In this document: positions 16,081 to 24,227 of the stretch, one piece after another | How positions within the stretch are numbered: the first letter of the stretch is position 1 | Layout of the letters: each line of letters starts with the position of its first letter | NCBI GenBank assembly: GCA_016875735.1 | Contig: VGOW01000003.1 | Location: forward strand, 46,701-110,700 | Origin: Chloroflexota bacterium | GTDB lineage: Bacteria; Chloroflexota; Anaerolineae; Anaerolineales; VGOW01 | Reading direction: 5' to 3' | DNA length: 64,000 bases | The notes under the pieces: model-generated | What the model was told of the DNA's origin: nothing | Databases searched by the model: none | What the model saw: only the letters and a program-made list of their open reading frames with translations | Made by a program: the position numbers and the translations under genes

Positions 16081-17123
16081 AAAAACATCTGTTAGTTTCC
16101 ATTGTTATGTGTCTTGTGCTTGCCGCTTGCGCCGCGCCTGCAACGACAGTCGCGCCGCCACCAGCACCGGCAACACCCGCGCCGCCAACGGCTGCCCCAA
16201 CGAACACTGCTGCGCCCGCGCCGACGGTTGCCCCGACGAAGCCGCCTGCGCCGACTCCGGCGCCCGATCTTTTGGTGAGTGATCTCGTTCCCAAGAAGGG
16301 CAAAGGGACTGCGCCGCAAGGCGCGGGCGGATCAGGTCCTTGGTCAACGCGCTTGATGCTTGCCACGTCGAAAGACGGTTTAACTTTCACGCGCACTAAT
16401 ACAGTCATTAGCGATCAGGCTGGCGTGCCAAATGTAATGCTCGATAAAGAGGGGCGTGCGCGAATCTATTACATTGATTTCGGCAACAACAACATTATCG
16501 CCGTTGCGATTCAAAAGAGCGCGAATGAATGGGTGCTGCGCAAAGTGAGCCTTGCTGGTTTGCCCAAAGGCAGTGACCCTGTTGATCCGACAGTTGTGTT
16601 GTTGTCTGACGGCAAGTATCGCCTTTACTACATGCAAGCCGAAATCGGCAAGAAGCCGACGATCTATTCGGCGATCTCGAACGACGGCGTGAACTTCACC
16701 AAAGAAGATGGCGAGCGTTACAACCCCAGCGATGTGTATGATCCCATCGTGCTGCAAACGAAAGATAGTTGGTTGTTGTGGACGGGACCCGACGGCAAAC
16801 ACTCGGCGAAATCAAAAGATGGTTTGAAGTTTGACGACACGGGCGAATTTAAAGTTGACGGCAAAACTTTTCACACTTGGGCAACTGTGTCCATCCCGGA
16901 TAAGGGGTATCGCCTCTACGGTCAATTAATCGGACCCGGCTCAACGCCCGGCATCACCTCTGCATTTTCAACGGACGGCGTGAAGTGGGTAATCGAGCCC
17001 GGCACCAGACTCCCAGTGCAAGGAGCCGATCCCAAATTAGAGAAATCGGCTACGCCTGATCACGGCATAGTATTGTTGAAAGACAGCACCTACCTCATGG
17101 CGTATCTGGCAGAGATACCGTAG
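16077..17123 (+). CDS. Lipoprotein with a five-bladed-propeller-like (sialidase/GH43-like) domain
   Basis: A 348-residue exported lipoprotein. The signal peptide MKKHLLVSIVMCLVLAAC ends in a lipobox cysteine, followed by an Ala/Pro/Thr linker (about residues 20-63). The body has repeated blades with RLMLATSKDGLTFTRT, YYIDFGNNNIIAVA, LLSDGKYRLYYMQ, YSAISNDGVNFTKED and TSAFSTDGVKWVIEPG. These SxDGxxW/F motifs resemble glycoside-hydrolase-type or exo-sialidase-like propellers. No catalytic acid can be assigned. It is the last gene of the overlapping rnhB chain and is followed by a hairpin. Confidence 0.82.
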   Translation: MKKHLLVSIVMCLVLAACAAPATTVAPPPAPATPAPPTAAPTNTAAPAPTVAPTKPPAPTPAPDLLVSDLVPKKGKGTAPQGAGGSGPWSTRLMLATSKDGLTFTRTNTVISDQAGVPNVMLDKEGRARIYYIDFGNNNIIAVAIQKSANEWVLRKVSLAGLPKGSDPVDPTVVLLSDGKYRLYYMQAEIGKKPTIYSAISNDGVNFTKEDGERYNPSDVYDPIVLQTKDSWLLWTGPDGKHSAKSKDGLKFDDTGEFKVDGKTFHTWATVSIPDKGYRLYGQLIGPGSTPGITSAFSTDGVKWVIEPGTRLPVQGADPKLEKSATPDHGIVLLKDSTYLMAYLAEIP

Positions 17124-17131
17124 ATCGATCT

Positions 17132-17165
17132 AACCTGTCAGGCTTTTGAGACCTGACAGGTTTTA
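17132..17165 (+). terminator. Hairpin AACCTGTCAGG / CCTGACAGGTT followed by T-run
   Basis: The 11-bp perfect stem (17132-17142 with 17152-17162) has a 9-base loop and a short T tract. It is a likely terminator for the lipoprotein operon and also looks like a dispersed palindromic repeat. Confidence 0.7.
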
Positions 17166-17171
17166 TGTTTG

Positions 17172-18257
17172 ATGAAGATTGCCCTCATCCACGACTGGCT
17201 TAACCAGATCGGCGGCGCAGAAGATGTGCTGGAGACTTTGGTCGAGATGTTCCCCGCCGCGCCGATCTTCACCTCGATCTATTGGCGCGAGAAGATGCCC
17301 GCGCATTGGCGACGATGGAACATCAAAACGTCCTTCATGGATTCTCTGCCGCTTGTGCATCGCTTTCATCAACCGTACCTTTTCCTCTATCGCCTCGCTT
17401 TCCAATCCTTAGACCTCTCCGGCTTCGACATCATCCTCTCCAACAAAAGCGGCTTTTGCCACGGCGTGCGCAAGCCGCGCGGCGCAGCGCACATTTGCTA
17501 TTGCCTCACGCCCACCCGTTACGTTTGGGGCTTCGACGAGTACGCCGCCCGCGAGGGGTGGGGGGCGACGTCCCGGCAGATTCTGCGCCCCGCACTGCAA
17601 CTGCTCAAACAGTGGGACAAAGCGGCGGCGTCCGGCGTGGATCACTTCATCGCCATATCGTCGGAAGTTCAACGGCGAATTGCTCGTTTTTATGATCGCG
17701 AATCGATTATCATTTATCCGCCCGTGAACACAGATCAATTCAGGGTCGCCGACTCCGTTGACGATTATTTTCTCTGTCTCGGGCGGCTCATTCCCTACAA
17801 GCGAGTCGATCTCGCGGTGCAAGCCTGCACCGAACTCAACCTGCCCTTGCTTGTGGCCGGCGACGGGCGCGACCGCACGCGGCTGGAACGAATGGCCGGG
17901 TCTACGGTAAAATTCCTCGGGCGCGTGCCCGACGCCGATGTGCCCGCGCTCGTGGCCCGCTGCCGCGCATTCATCTTTCCGGGCCTCGAGGATTTCGGCA
18001 TCGCGCCCGTGCAGGCCATGGCCGCCGGGCGGCCCGTCATCGCTTTTGCGGGCGGCGGCGCGTTGGACACCGTGATCGAGAGTCGCACCGGGCGGCTCTT
18101 CCACGAGCAAACCGTTCAATCATTGATTTCCGTTCTCAAGTCATTCGATCCCGGCCAGTTCGATCCGCAAACCATCCGCGCCCACGCCCTCAAGTTCGAC
18201 CGAAAGGTTTTCGAGACTCAACTACGCGACTTCATCAATTCCGTCATTCGTCATTAG
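17172..18257 (+). CDS. Family 4 glycosyltransferase
   Basis: A 361-residue GT-B enzyme for polysaccharide assembly: N-terminal KIALIHDWLNQIGGAEDVLETL, acceptor-domain helix, NTDQFR hinge, FLCLGRLIPYKRVDLAVQAC and the donor site FIFPGLEDFGIAPVQAMAAGRPVIAF. The second Glu of the usual E-x7-E motif is Gln here (PVQAMA). The ATG at 17172 gives the conserved MKIALIHDW start; an adjacent TTG is ignored. The C-terminal residues FINSVIRH lie in a CGTCATT repeat. It belongs with the following Wzz genes. Confidence 0.9.
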   Translation: MKIALIHDWLNQIGGAEDVLETLVEMFPAAPIFTSIYWREKMPAHWRRWNIKTSFMDSLPLVHRFHQPYLFLYRLAFQSLDLSGFDIILSNKSGFCHGVRKPRGAAHICYCLTPTRYVWGFDEYAAREGWGATSRQILRPALQLLKQWDKAAASGVDHFIAISSEVQRRIARFYDRESIIIYPPVNTDQFRVADSVDDYFLCLGRLIPYKRVDLAVQACTELNLPLLVAGDGRDRTRLERMAGSTVKFLGRVPDADVPALVARCRAFIFPGLEDFGIAPVQAMAAGRPVIAFAGGGALDTVIESRTGRLFHEQTVQSLISVLKSFDPGQFDPQTIRAHALKFDRKVFETQLRDFINSVIRH

Positions 18258-18269
18258 GCATTCGTCATT
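18238..18269. repeat. Short-word repeat (CGTCATT) at a gene junction
   Basis: TTCCGTCATTCGTCATTAGG and ATTCGTCATTATGG supply the last codons and stop of the GT4 gene and the spacer to the next ATG. The same word is reiterated at 55459-55500. Confidence 0.8.
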
Positions 18270-18944
18270 ATGGAACTCCGCCTCTACCTCACCATTCTCC
18301 GCCGCTGGTGGTGGCTCGCCGCCATCCCGGCCATCCTCATCGGCGGACTCGGACTCGCAACTTACCACCGCCCGCCCGTCACCTTCGGCGCGACCGTTCG
18401 CTTCACTGCGTCACTGCCGCCCACCATCGCGGGCGCCGGCTTCGATCCGAATTACTATTCGTGGCTCACCTCGGAATACATCGTCGGCAGTCTGTCCGAT
18501 TGGATCCGAACCGGCGCGTTCGCGCGGGCCGTGAGCGACGAGTTGGCGGCGCGGAACTATCCTATGTCGCCCGCACAGGCGCAAGCGTCGCTCGCCTCCG
18601 ATTATGTCCGCAGTCAACTGATCCTCTATGTCAACGGTGCGAACTCGGCTGATGTCCACGCCATTGCCACCGCCGCCACCAACGTCCTCCAAACTCGCAA
18701 CGCAGAAGCCTTTCCGCAGCTCGGCGGAGTCAACGCAGTGGTCAACGCCCTCGACGAGCCGAACGTTGGCGTCTCGTCGCCCGGCTTGCGCTCGATGCTC
18801 GATCTGCCCATCCGGCTGGGGCTTGGCCTCGCCGTCGGCCTCGCCCTCGCCTTCGCCGCTCACTACCTCGATCCCCTCATCCGCCGCAAAAGCGACGTTG
18901 AACTGCTCGGCCTCAAAGTGCTCGGCGAAATTCCAAAACAGTAA
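18270..18944 (+). CDS. Wzz-like chain-length/polysaccharide co-polymerase protein
   Basis: A 224-residue membrane protein: first membrane helix RWWWLAAIPAILIGGLGLATY (about residues 11-32), an extracytoplasmic region with VRFTASLPPT and NYPMSPAQAQASLASDY, and a second helix LGLGLAVGLALAFAAHYLDPLIRR near residue 195. The C-terminal LLGLKVLGEIPK is the usual cytoplasmic motif of Wzz/YveK proteins. It probably acts with the next Wzz gene and the BY-kinase-like ATPase to set polysaccharide length or export. Confidence 0.85.
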   Translation: MELRLYLTILRRWWWLAAIPAILIGGLGLATYHRPPVTFGATVRFTASLPPTIAGAGFDPNYYSWLTSEYIVGSLSDWIRTGAFARAVSDELAARNYPMSPAQAQASLASDYVRSQLILYVNGANSADVHAIATAATNVLQTRNAEAFPQLGGVNAVVNALDEPNVGVSSPGLRSMLDLPIRLGLGLAVGLALAFAAHYLDPLIRRKSDVELLGLKVLGEIPKQ

Positions 18945-19017
18945 TCAGTAGCCAGTAATCAGAACGCGCTTGCCAATACTGACTACTGGCTTCTGACTAC
19001 TGACACCTGACTTCTGG
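18945..19017. repeat. Short-word self-complementary repeat (CAGTAATCAG / CTGACTACTGAC)
   Basis: AATCAGTAGCCAGTAATCAG is followed by TACTGACTACTGGC and CTGACTACTGACACCTGAC. It fills the junction between the two Wzz genes. The same word family is at 20425-20491 and inside the gene at 62063-62105. Confidence 0.85.
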
Positions 19018-19023
19018 TAAGAT
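19018..19023 (+). promoter_or_regulatory. -10-like hexamer TAAGAT, ATG seven bases later (possible leaderless start)
   Basis: TAAGAT lies at the end of the junction repeat and ends six bases before the ATG at 19030. Confidence 0.35.
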
Positions 19024-19029
19024 CACCCC

Positions 19030-19692
19030 ATGCCTCTCTCCGAATACTTCCGCATCCTTTATCGGCGCGGCTGGATATTGGCGCTCATGGCTCTGCTCAC
19101 CGCCGCCGCCGCGTTTGTGTTCAGCAAACTGCAAACGCCCGTCTATCAATCCACCATCCGCATCCTCGTCCAGCCCGCCCGCACCGACTTCGGCCTCACT
19201 CAATCGGCCAAGATTCTCCTCCGCTCTTACGTGGCGTGGATGGACACCGACCGCGTGGCCGCCGATGTGATCGATGCCATGCAGCTCGACACCGTGCCCG
19301 AAGCCCTGCGCGGCAACGTCACCATCGCCTCCGACGACTCGCGCTTCGTGATTCAGATTGACATCGAAGACGAAAACGGCGATCTCGCCAACGACGTTGC
19401 CCGCAAGTGGGCCGAGCTGTTCATCCAGTGGCGTAACGACGAGAATCAAAAACAGCGCAAAGAAGATCGGGTGGACGCCATCATCCTCGACGCGCCGCGC
19501 TACAGCCTCGACCGCCCGAAGACAAGCATCAACACGTTGGCCGGGGGCATTCTCGGAATCCTTCTCGGCGGCGTCATCGTCTTCGTCCTCGAATATATCG
19601 AGTCGTCCGTCATCCGCTCCGCCGCCGACATCGAACGACAATTCGCGCTGCCGGTGCTGGGAGCGATTCCGTCAGCCGAGAGGAAAAAGTAA
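19030..19692 (+). CDS. Wzz/YveK-like polysaccharide co-polymerase
   Basis: A 220-residue protein with N-terminal LSEYFRILYRRGWILALMALLTAAAAFVF (helix about 13-33, given in two parts), the Wzz beta segment TPVYQSTIRILVQPAR, a periplasmic alpha-helical region, and C-terminal helix GGILGILLGGVIVFVLEYIE. It ends with the cytoplasmic motif LPVLGAIPS. It is paralogous in layout to the preceding gene and precedes the kinase-like ATPase, an arrangement like the split YveK/YveL (CapA/CapB) type. Confidence 0.9.
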   Translation: MPLSEYFRILYRRGWILALMALLTAAAAFVFSKLQTPVYQSTIRILVQPARTDFGLTQSAKILLRSYVAWMDTDRVAADVIDAMQLDTVPEALRGNVTIASDDSRFVIQIDIEDENGDLANDVARKWAELFIQWRNDENQKQRKEDRVDAIILDAPRYSLDRPKTSINTLAGGILGILLGGVIVFVLEYIESSVIRSAADIERQFALPVLGAIPSAERKK

Positions 19693-19770
19693 ACACAAAG
19701 ACACCAAGACTTAAAGACACCAAGTTTAATTCTCTGTGCCTTTGCGTCTTTGTGCCTTCGTGGTAAATGC
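19693..19770. repeat. Short-word self-complementary repeat (AAAGACACCAAGAC / CTTTGCGTCTTTGTG)
   Basis: ACACAAAGACACCAAG units are followed by complements CTGTGCCTTTGCGTCTTTGTG (in parts), forming an imperfect hairpin across the whole junction. The word is shared with 62262-62343. Confidence 0.85.
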
Positions 19771-20424
19771 ATGACCCCAACCTTGATCACCCTCACCGAC
19801 CCGCGCTCGCCCGCCGCCGAAGCCTACCGCACCCTGCGCACCAACCTCACCTTCTCCAGCCTCGAGAAGCCGCTCACCACTTTGCTCGTCACCTCGCCCG
19901 CGCCCGACGAAGCTAACAACAAAAGCCTCGCCGTCGCCAACCTCGCCGTCACCTTCGCGCAGGGCGGGCGCAAAACGATTCTGGTGGATGCCGATCTCCG
20001 GCGGCCGGCACAGCACACCCTTTGGGGACTTTCGAACGAAAACGGATTGAGCAGCTTCGTCCTGAATGGCGGCGACCCCCCGTTGGCCGCCGCCCCCGGA
20101 GTCGCTGACCTGTGGATTCTTCCCTCCGGCCCCCTGCCTCCCATCCCCGCCGACCTCATCTCCTCCCGCAAAATGGATGAGGCCGTCACCGCCCTCAAAC
20201 CCCGCGCCGACATCGTGCTCTTCGACGCCCCGCCCGTCGTCGCCGTCACCGACGCGGCTTTGCTCGCGTCGCGATTGGACGGAGTCTTGCTCGCGCTCTC
20301 CGCCGGACACACCCGCCGCGATCACACCGCTCAAGCCAAAGAACTGCTCGACAAAATCAAAGTGCGCGTTGTCGGCACGGTGCTGACGAATGCGCCAACC
20401 GATGCGAGCGTGAAAGGATATTGA
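19771..20424 (+). CDS. CpsD/CapB-type tyrosine-kinase-like ATPase with degenerate P-loop
   Basis: A 217-residue cytoplasmic partner of Wzz proteins. The N-terminal SPAAEAYRTLRTNLTF and Walker A' ILVDADLRRP, plus Walker B DIVLFDAPPVVAVTDAALLA, identify the BY-kinase family. The Walker A region reads TSPAPDEANNKSLAVANLA: Lys-Ser remains, but the glycines of the usual G-x-GKS are gone. The usual C-terminal tyrosine cluster is reduced to one Tyr in VKGY. It may have lost or altered kinase activity. The ATG at 19771 is preferred to one at 19750 lying inside the junction repeat. Confidence 0.85.
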   Translation: MTPTLITLTDPRSPAAEAYRTLRTNLTFSSLEKPLTTLLVTSPAPDEANNKSLAVANLAVTFAQGGRKTILVDADLRRPAQHTLWGLSNENGLSSFVLNGGDPPLAAAPGVADLWILPSGPLPPIPADLISSRKMDEAVTALKPRADIVLFDAPPVVAVTDAALLASRLDGVLLALSAGHTRRDHTAQAKELLDKIKVRVVGTVLTNAPTDASVKGY

Positions 20425-20491
20425 GTTATCAGTGATCAGTAACTAGTAATTACCAATTACCAATTACTGATCACTGACCACTAGCCTCTGC
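20425..20491. repeat. Short-word self-complementary repeat (ATCAGTGATCAGTAA / TTACTGATCACTGA)
   Basis: Near-perfect inverted copies (ATCAGTGATCAGTAACTAG, later ACTGATCACTGACCACTAG) fill the space between the ATPase gene and rmlA. Confidence 0.88.
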
Positions 20492-21559
20492 ATGAAGGGC
20501 CTAATCCTCTCCGGCGGCAAAGGCACTCGCCTCTATCCGCTCACCTACACCCGCGCCAAACAACTCATCCCCGTTGCCAACGAGCCGGTGCTGTTCCGCG
20601 TCATCCGCGCCATCCGCGATGCGGGCATTCACGACATTGGCATCGTCGTCGGCGACACTGCCGCCGAAATTCGGGAAGCCGTCGGCGACGGCTCACGCTG
20701 GGGAGTCGGCATCACTTATATTCCGCAATCGGCGCCTGCCGGGCTGGCTCACGCGGTGAAAGAGTCGCTCCCGTTCATCGGCGATGATCGCTTTGTGATG
20801 TTTCTCGGCGACAACGTGATTCAGGGCGGCATCAGTTCGCTCATCCGTCAATTCGCCGACAGCCATTGGAACAGCCAAATCGTCCTCACCGCCGTAAACG
20901 ACCCGCGGCAATACGGTGTGGCCGAACTCAACGGCGATGGCTCGATCAAACGCCTCATCGAGAAGCCGAAAGAGCCGCCCTCGAATCTCGCCCTCGTCGG
21001 CATCTATATGTTCGACCGGCACATCCGCGAGGCCGTTCACGCCATCAAACCGTCATTCCGCAACGAGCTCGAAATCACCGATGCGATTCAATGGCTGGTC
21101 GATCAAGGCCACGCCGTGCACCCCTACATTCACAAAGGCTGGTGGATCGACACTGGCAAGCCGGGCGACATGCTCAACGCCAACGATCACGTGCTCGAAG
21201 AAGTGTCGCCGCGCATCGAGGGCGCGGTGGACGCCGCCTCGAAAGTGGATTTCCGCGTCACGGTGGAGAGAGGGGCAGTGATCGAGAACAGCGTCGTTCG
21301 CGGCCCCACCATCATCGGCGAGGATACCGTCATCCGCGATTCGTACATCGGCCCGTTCACCAGCATCTACCATCATTGCCTCATCGAGTTCAGCGAAATC
21401 GAGCACTCTATCGTTTTGGAGAACAGCAAAATCCTCGACGTGCCCTATCGCATCGCCGACAGCATCATTGGCCGCAATGCCACCATCACCCGCTCCGAGA
21501 TCAAACCCAAAGCCATCAAAATGAATCTCGGCGATTACAGCCAAGTTGGCATTCTTTGA
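20492..21559 (+). CDS. rmlA: Glucose-1-phosphate thymidylyltransferase, long form
   Basis: A 355-residue nucleotidyltransferase making dTDP-glucose from dTTP and glucose-1-phosphate. The N-terminal signature LILSGGKGTRLYPLT, the KQLIPVANEP lysine and the FLGDNV metal-binding Asp are present. Length and C-terminal left-handed beta-helix hexapeptides (GPTIIGEDTVIRDSYIGPF) mark the long RmlA class. It precedes rmlB by one base; together they make dTDP-4-keto-6-deoxyglucose for the glycosyltransferases nearby. Confidence 0.93.
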   Translation: MKGLILSGGKGTRLYPLTYTRAKQLIPVANEPVLFRVIRAIRDAGIHDIGIVVGDTAAEIREAVGDGSRWGVGITYIPQSAPAGLAHAVKESLPFIGDDRFVMFLGDNVIQGGISSLIRQFADSHWNSQIVLTAVNDPRQYGVAELNGDGSIKRLIEKPKEPPSNLALVGIYMFDRHIREAVHAIKPSFRNELEITDAIQWLVDQGHAVHPYIHKGWWIDTGKPGDMLNANDHVLEEVSPRIEGAVDAASKVDFRVTVERGAVIENSVVRGPTIIGEDTVIRDSYIGPFTSIYHHCLIEFSEIEHSIVLENSKILDVPYRIADSIIGRNATITRSEIKPKAIKMNLGDYSQVGIL

Positions 21560-21560
21560 G

Positions 21561-22583
21561 ATGAAAAACATCCTCGTCACCGGCGGGGCCGGGTTCATCG
21601 GCTCCAACTTTGTTCATCATCTGCTCGGCAAGCACGCCGGGTACAACATCGTCGTCTTCGACAAACTGACTTACGCCGGGCGGCTCGAAAACCTCAAGCC
21701 CGCCGAGGGCAACCCGCGCTTTGCTTTCGTGCGCGGCGACATCTGCGACGCGGGCGCGGTGACGGCTTCCATCCGCGAACATTCCATCGATACCATCGTC
21801 AACTTCGCCGCCGAGACTCACGTCGATCGCTCGATCATGGAATCGGACGCCGTCGTGAAAACCAACGTCAACGGCGCGCATGTTCTTCTCGAAGCCGCCC
21901 GCGAGTTTGAGATTGAACGCTTCCACCAAATCTCCACCGACGAAGTGTATGGCGCGATCCCCGCGCCCAACCGAAGCAAAGAGGGCGACCCGCTCGAGCC
22001 GCGCAGTCCGTATTCGGCGAGCAAAGCCGGGGCCGAGCATTTGGTGTACGCCTATTTTGTCACTTACGGTTTGCCCGTCACCACCACGCGCGGATCGAAC
22101 AACATCGGCCCGTACCATTACCCGGAGAAGGCCGTGCCACTGTTCACCACCAACGCCATTGATAATCAGCCACTGCCAATTTATGGCGACGGCAAACAAA
22201 TGCGCGATTATCAATACGTGCTCGATCACTGCGAAGCGATCGATCTGGTTTTGCACCACGGCCAGTTGGGGGAGATTTACAACGTTGGCACGGGCGTCGA
22301 GACTCACAACATCGACATGGCGCGCAAAATTTTGGATAGTCTCGGCAAGCCGCACAGCCTCATCACCCACGTCGTCGATCGCGCCGGGCACGACCGCCGT
22401 TACGCCCTCGACATTAGCAAACTGCGCGCTCTCGGCTGGACTCCCAGCCACAATTTCGATCAGGCCCTCGAACTCACCGTGCGCTGGTTTGTGGAGAACG
22501 AATGGTGGTGGCGGCCCATCAAAACCGGCGAGTATCTCGACTACTATCGAAAGCAATACGTCGAGCGCGCGGTGGCAAACTGA
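21561..22583 (+). CDS. rmlB: dTDP-glucose 4,6-dehydratase
   Basis: A 340-residue SDR enzyme. The NAD motif is NILVTGGAGFIGSNF, the active-site STDEVYG is followed by YSASKAG (YxxxK), and RGSNNIGPYHYPEK is typical of RmlB. The ATG at 21561 fits the family; an in-frame codon at 21546 would overlap rmlA. rmlC and rmlD are not in the window, so rhamnose synthesis would need genes elsewhere. Confidence 0.95.
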   Translation: MKNILVTGGAGFIGSNFVHHLLGKHAGYNIVVFDKLTYAGRLENLKPAEGNPRFAFVRGDICDAGAVTASIREHSIDTIVNFAAETHVDRSIMESDAVVKTNVNGAHVLLEAAREFEIERFHQISTDEVYGAIPAPNRSKEGDPLEPRSPYSASKAGAEHLVYAYFVTYGLPVTTTRGSNNIGPYHYPEKAVPLFTTNAIDNQPLPIYGDGKQMRDYQYVLDHCEAIDLVLHHGQLGEIYNVGTGVETHNIDMARKILDSLGKPHSLITHVVDRAGHDRRYALDISKLRALGWTPSHNFDQALELTVRWFVENEWWWRPIKTGEYLDYYRKQYVERAVAN

Positions 22584-22601
22584 AGCGGCGCGGAAATTTC
22601 A

Positions 22602-22630
22602 TTGACGCTCGTCCTCCCCGATGATACAAT
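22602..22630 (+). promoter_or_regulatory. Sigma-70-type promoter of the citrate synthase gene
   Basis: TTGACG (22602-22607), a 17-base spacer and TACAAT (22625-22630). The leader of about 85 bases ends with AAAGGAG before the ATG at 22721. Confidence 0.8.
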
Positions 22631-22720
22631 CCCCTCAAGCAGGCTAAGCCTCACTGCCCTAACTCATCGCGCCGACGCCCGGCGCGTTCTATTCTCTCCC
22701 CAAAGGAGTTTCACAACCAC

Positions 22721-23860
22721 ATGACCGCGCCCGCTCCCGCATTCGTTAAAGGCCTTGCCAGTGTCGTCGCCGCCCAAACTGCCCTCTCTTCAGTGGATGG
22801 CGTCAACGGCGTCCTCACCTATCGCGGCATCAACATTCACGACCTCGCCGGAAAAGTCGCTTACGAAGAAGTCGTGTATCTTCTCTTCTACGGCTCATTG
22901 CCCACTGTTGCCCAACTCGCCGCCTTCCAAAAAGAACTCGCCGCCAACCGCGAACTGCCCAAACCGATTCTCGACCTCATCGCCGCCGCGCCCAAAAACG
23001 CTGTGCCGATGGACACCCTGCGCACCGTCGTCTCGGCCCTCGCTTTTTACGAACGGGACGTGGACGACATCTCGATTGAAGGCACTCTCCGCAAAGGGAT
23101 CCGCCTCACCGCGCAATTCCCCACGGTGGTGGCGGCCATTCACCGCGCCCGCAACGGCCAAGCCATCATCGCCCCCGATGCCTCTCTGCCTCATGCCGAG
23201 AACTTCCTCTACATGCTGCAGGGCGAAAAGCAAAGCCAACTGAAAAATGACGCGATGAATCTGTACCTCGTGCTGTTGGCCGATCACTCGCTCAACGCCT
23301 CCACGTTCACTGCCCGCGTCGTCTCCTCCACCAACGCCGATCTCCACGCCGCTGTCACCGCCGCGCTCGGGGCGCTCAAAGGCAACCTGCACGGCGGCGC
23401 CGCCGAAGCCACCATGAACATGCTCATCGAAATCGGCGCCCTCGACAAAGTGGATTCGTTTGTCGAACACGCCTTCGAAACGAAACGCAAGATCATGGGC
23501 ATCGGCCACCGCATTTACAAAACCGGCGACCCGCGCGCCAAACATCTTCTCGAATGGGCGCGTTGCATGGAGGGCGACGATGGCAAAGGGCACAATTACG
23601 TGGATATGGCCGTCGGCGTGGAGCAGGCTGTCCTGCGCCACCGCGAACTGTATCCCAACGTGGACTTTTTCTCTGCGCCCATGCTGTACTACATCGGCAT
23701 CCCGGTCGATCTCGATACGTGCGTGTTCGCCGTGTCGCGCGTGGCCGGATGGACGGCGCACGTGATCGAGCAATACAACGACTCGGCGCTCATCCGCCCC
23801 GCCGCGCAATACATCGGCGCAACCAACCAGCCGCTCACGCCGCTGGCCGACCGCAGATAA
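22721..23860 (+). CDS. gltA: Citrate synthase (or 2-methylcitrate synthase)
   Basis: A 379-residue enzyme condensing oxaloacetate and acetyl-CoA at TCA-cycle entry. The N-terminal LASVVAAQTALSSVDGVNGVLTYRGI (in two parts) and LKGNLHGGAAEATMNML, GIGHRIYKTGDPRA and VDFFSAPMLYYIGIP carry the catalytic His, His and Asp region. SRVAGWTAHVIEQ is the C-terminal signature. The length fits the short bacterial/archaeal-type enzyme, which can also use propionyl-CoA in some species. It has its own promoter and pairs metabolically with sdhCDAB. Confidence 0.95.
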   Translation: MTAPAPAFVKGLASVVAAQTALSSVDGVNGVLTYRGINIHDLAGKVAYEEVVYLLFYGSLPTVAQLAAFQKELAANRELPKPILDLIAAAPKNAVPMDTLRTVVSALAFYERDVDDISIEGTLRKGIRLTAQFPTVVAAIHRARNGQAIIAPDASLPHAENFLYMLQGEKQSQLKNDAMNLYLVLLADHSLNASTFTARVVSSTNADLHAAVTAALGALKGNLHGGAAEATMNMLIEIGALDKVDSFVEHAFETKRKIMGIGHRIYKTGDPRAKHLLEWARCMEGDDGKGHNYVDMAVGVEQAVLRHRELYPNVDFFSAPMLYYIGIPVDLDTCVFAVSRVAGWTAHVIEQYNDSALIRPAAQYIGATNQPLTPLADRR

Positions 23861-23863
23861 CGA

Positions 23864-24190
23864 ATGGCCGCTTCCCCCATCGGATCGTTCCCTTCGCAAG
23901 TGGGCGCGGCGCAGTTGGTGTGGCTCATCCGCGCCGCCGCCGAGGGCGAAATCTCGCCGCAGGATTTTGTCAAATCCTTCCGCGACGTTCACGAAGTGAA
24001 CGAGGCCGCCGGGCGAATCCGATACGACTCCCGCGAACAGGCGCGGCTGGTTTGGGATGTGCTGTGGGAGTTGGAATACTACTCGCCCGACCCGTCGAAA
24101 GAGGAGAACCCCGAAGACTGGAACTCGCTGGAGACGGTGATGAAAACAGTGAAACGTTCGGCGGCCAAACTGGCCGAATTGCAGAAGTGA
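23864..24190 (+). CDS. Hypothetical protein downstream of citrate synthase
   Basis: A 108-residue acidic helical protein (QLVWLIRAAAEGEISPQDFVKSF; VWDVLWELEYYSPDPSKEENPEDWNS in parts). No known family is recognised. It follows gltA by three bases and shares its terminator, so it is co-transcribed. Confidence 0.7.
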   Translation: MAASPIGSFPSQVGAAQLVWLIRAAAEGEISPQDFVKSFRDVHEVNEAAGRIRYDSREQARLVWDVLWELEYYSPDPSKEENPEDWNSLETVMKTVKRSAAKLAELQK

Positions 24191-24196
24191 AAAGAG

Positions 24197-24227
24197 AAGC
24201 CCCGCTTTCTCGAGCGGGGCTTTGTTT
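24197..24227. terminator. Rho-independent terminator between convergent genes
   Basis: AAGCCCCGCT (24197-24206) pairs with AGCGGGGCTT (24213-24222), followed by TGTTTT on the plus strand; TCTCTTTTC follows on the minus strand. It can serve both gltA and the restriction-modification gene. Confidence 0.9.
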
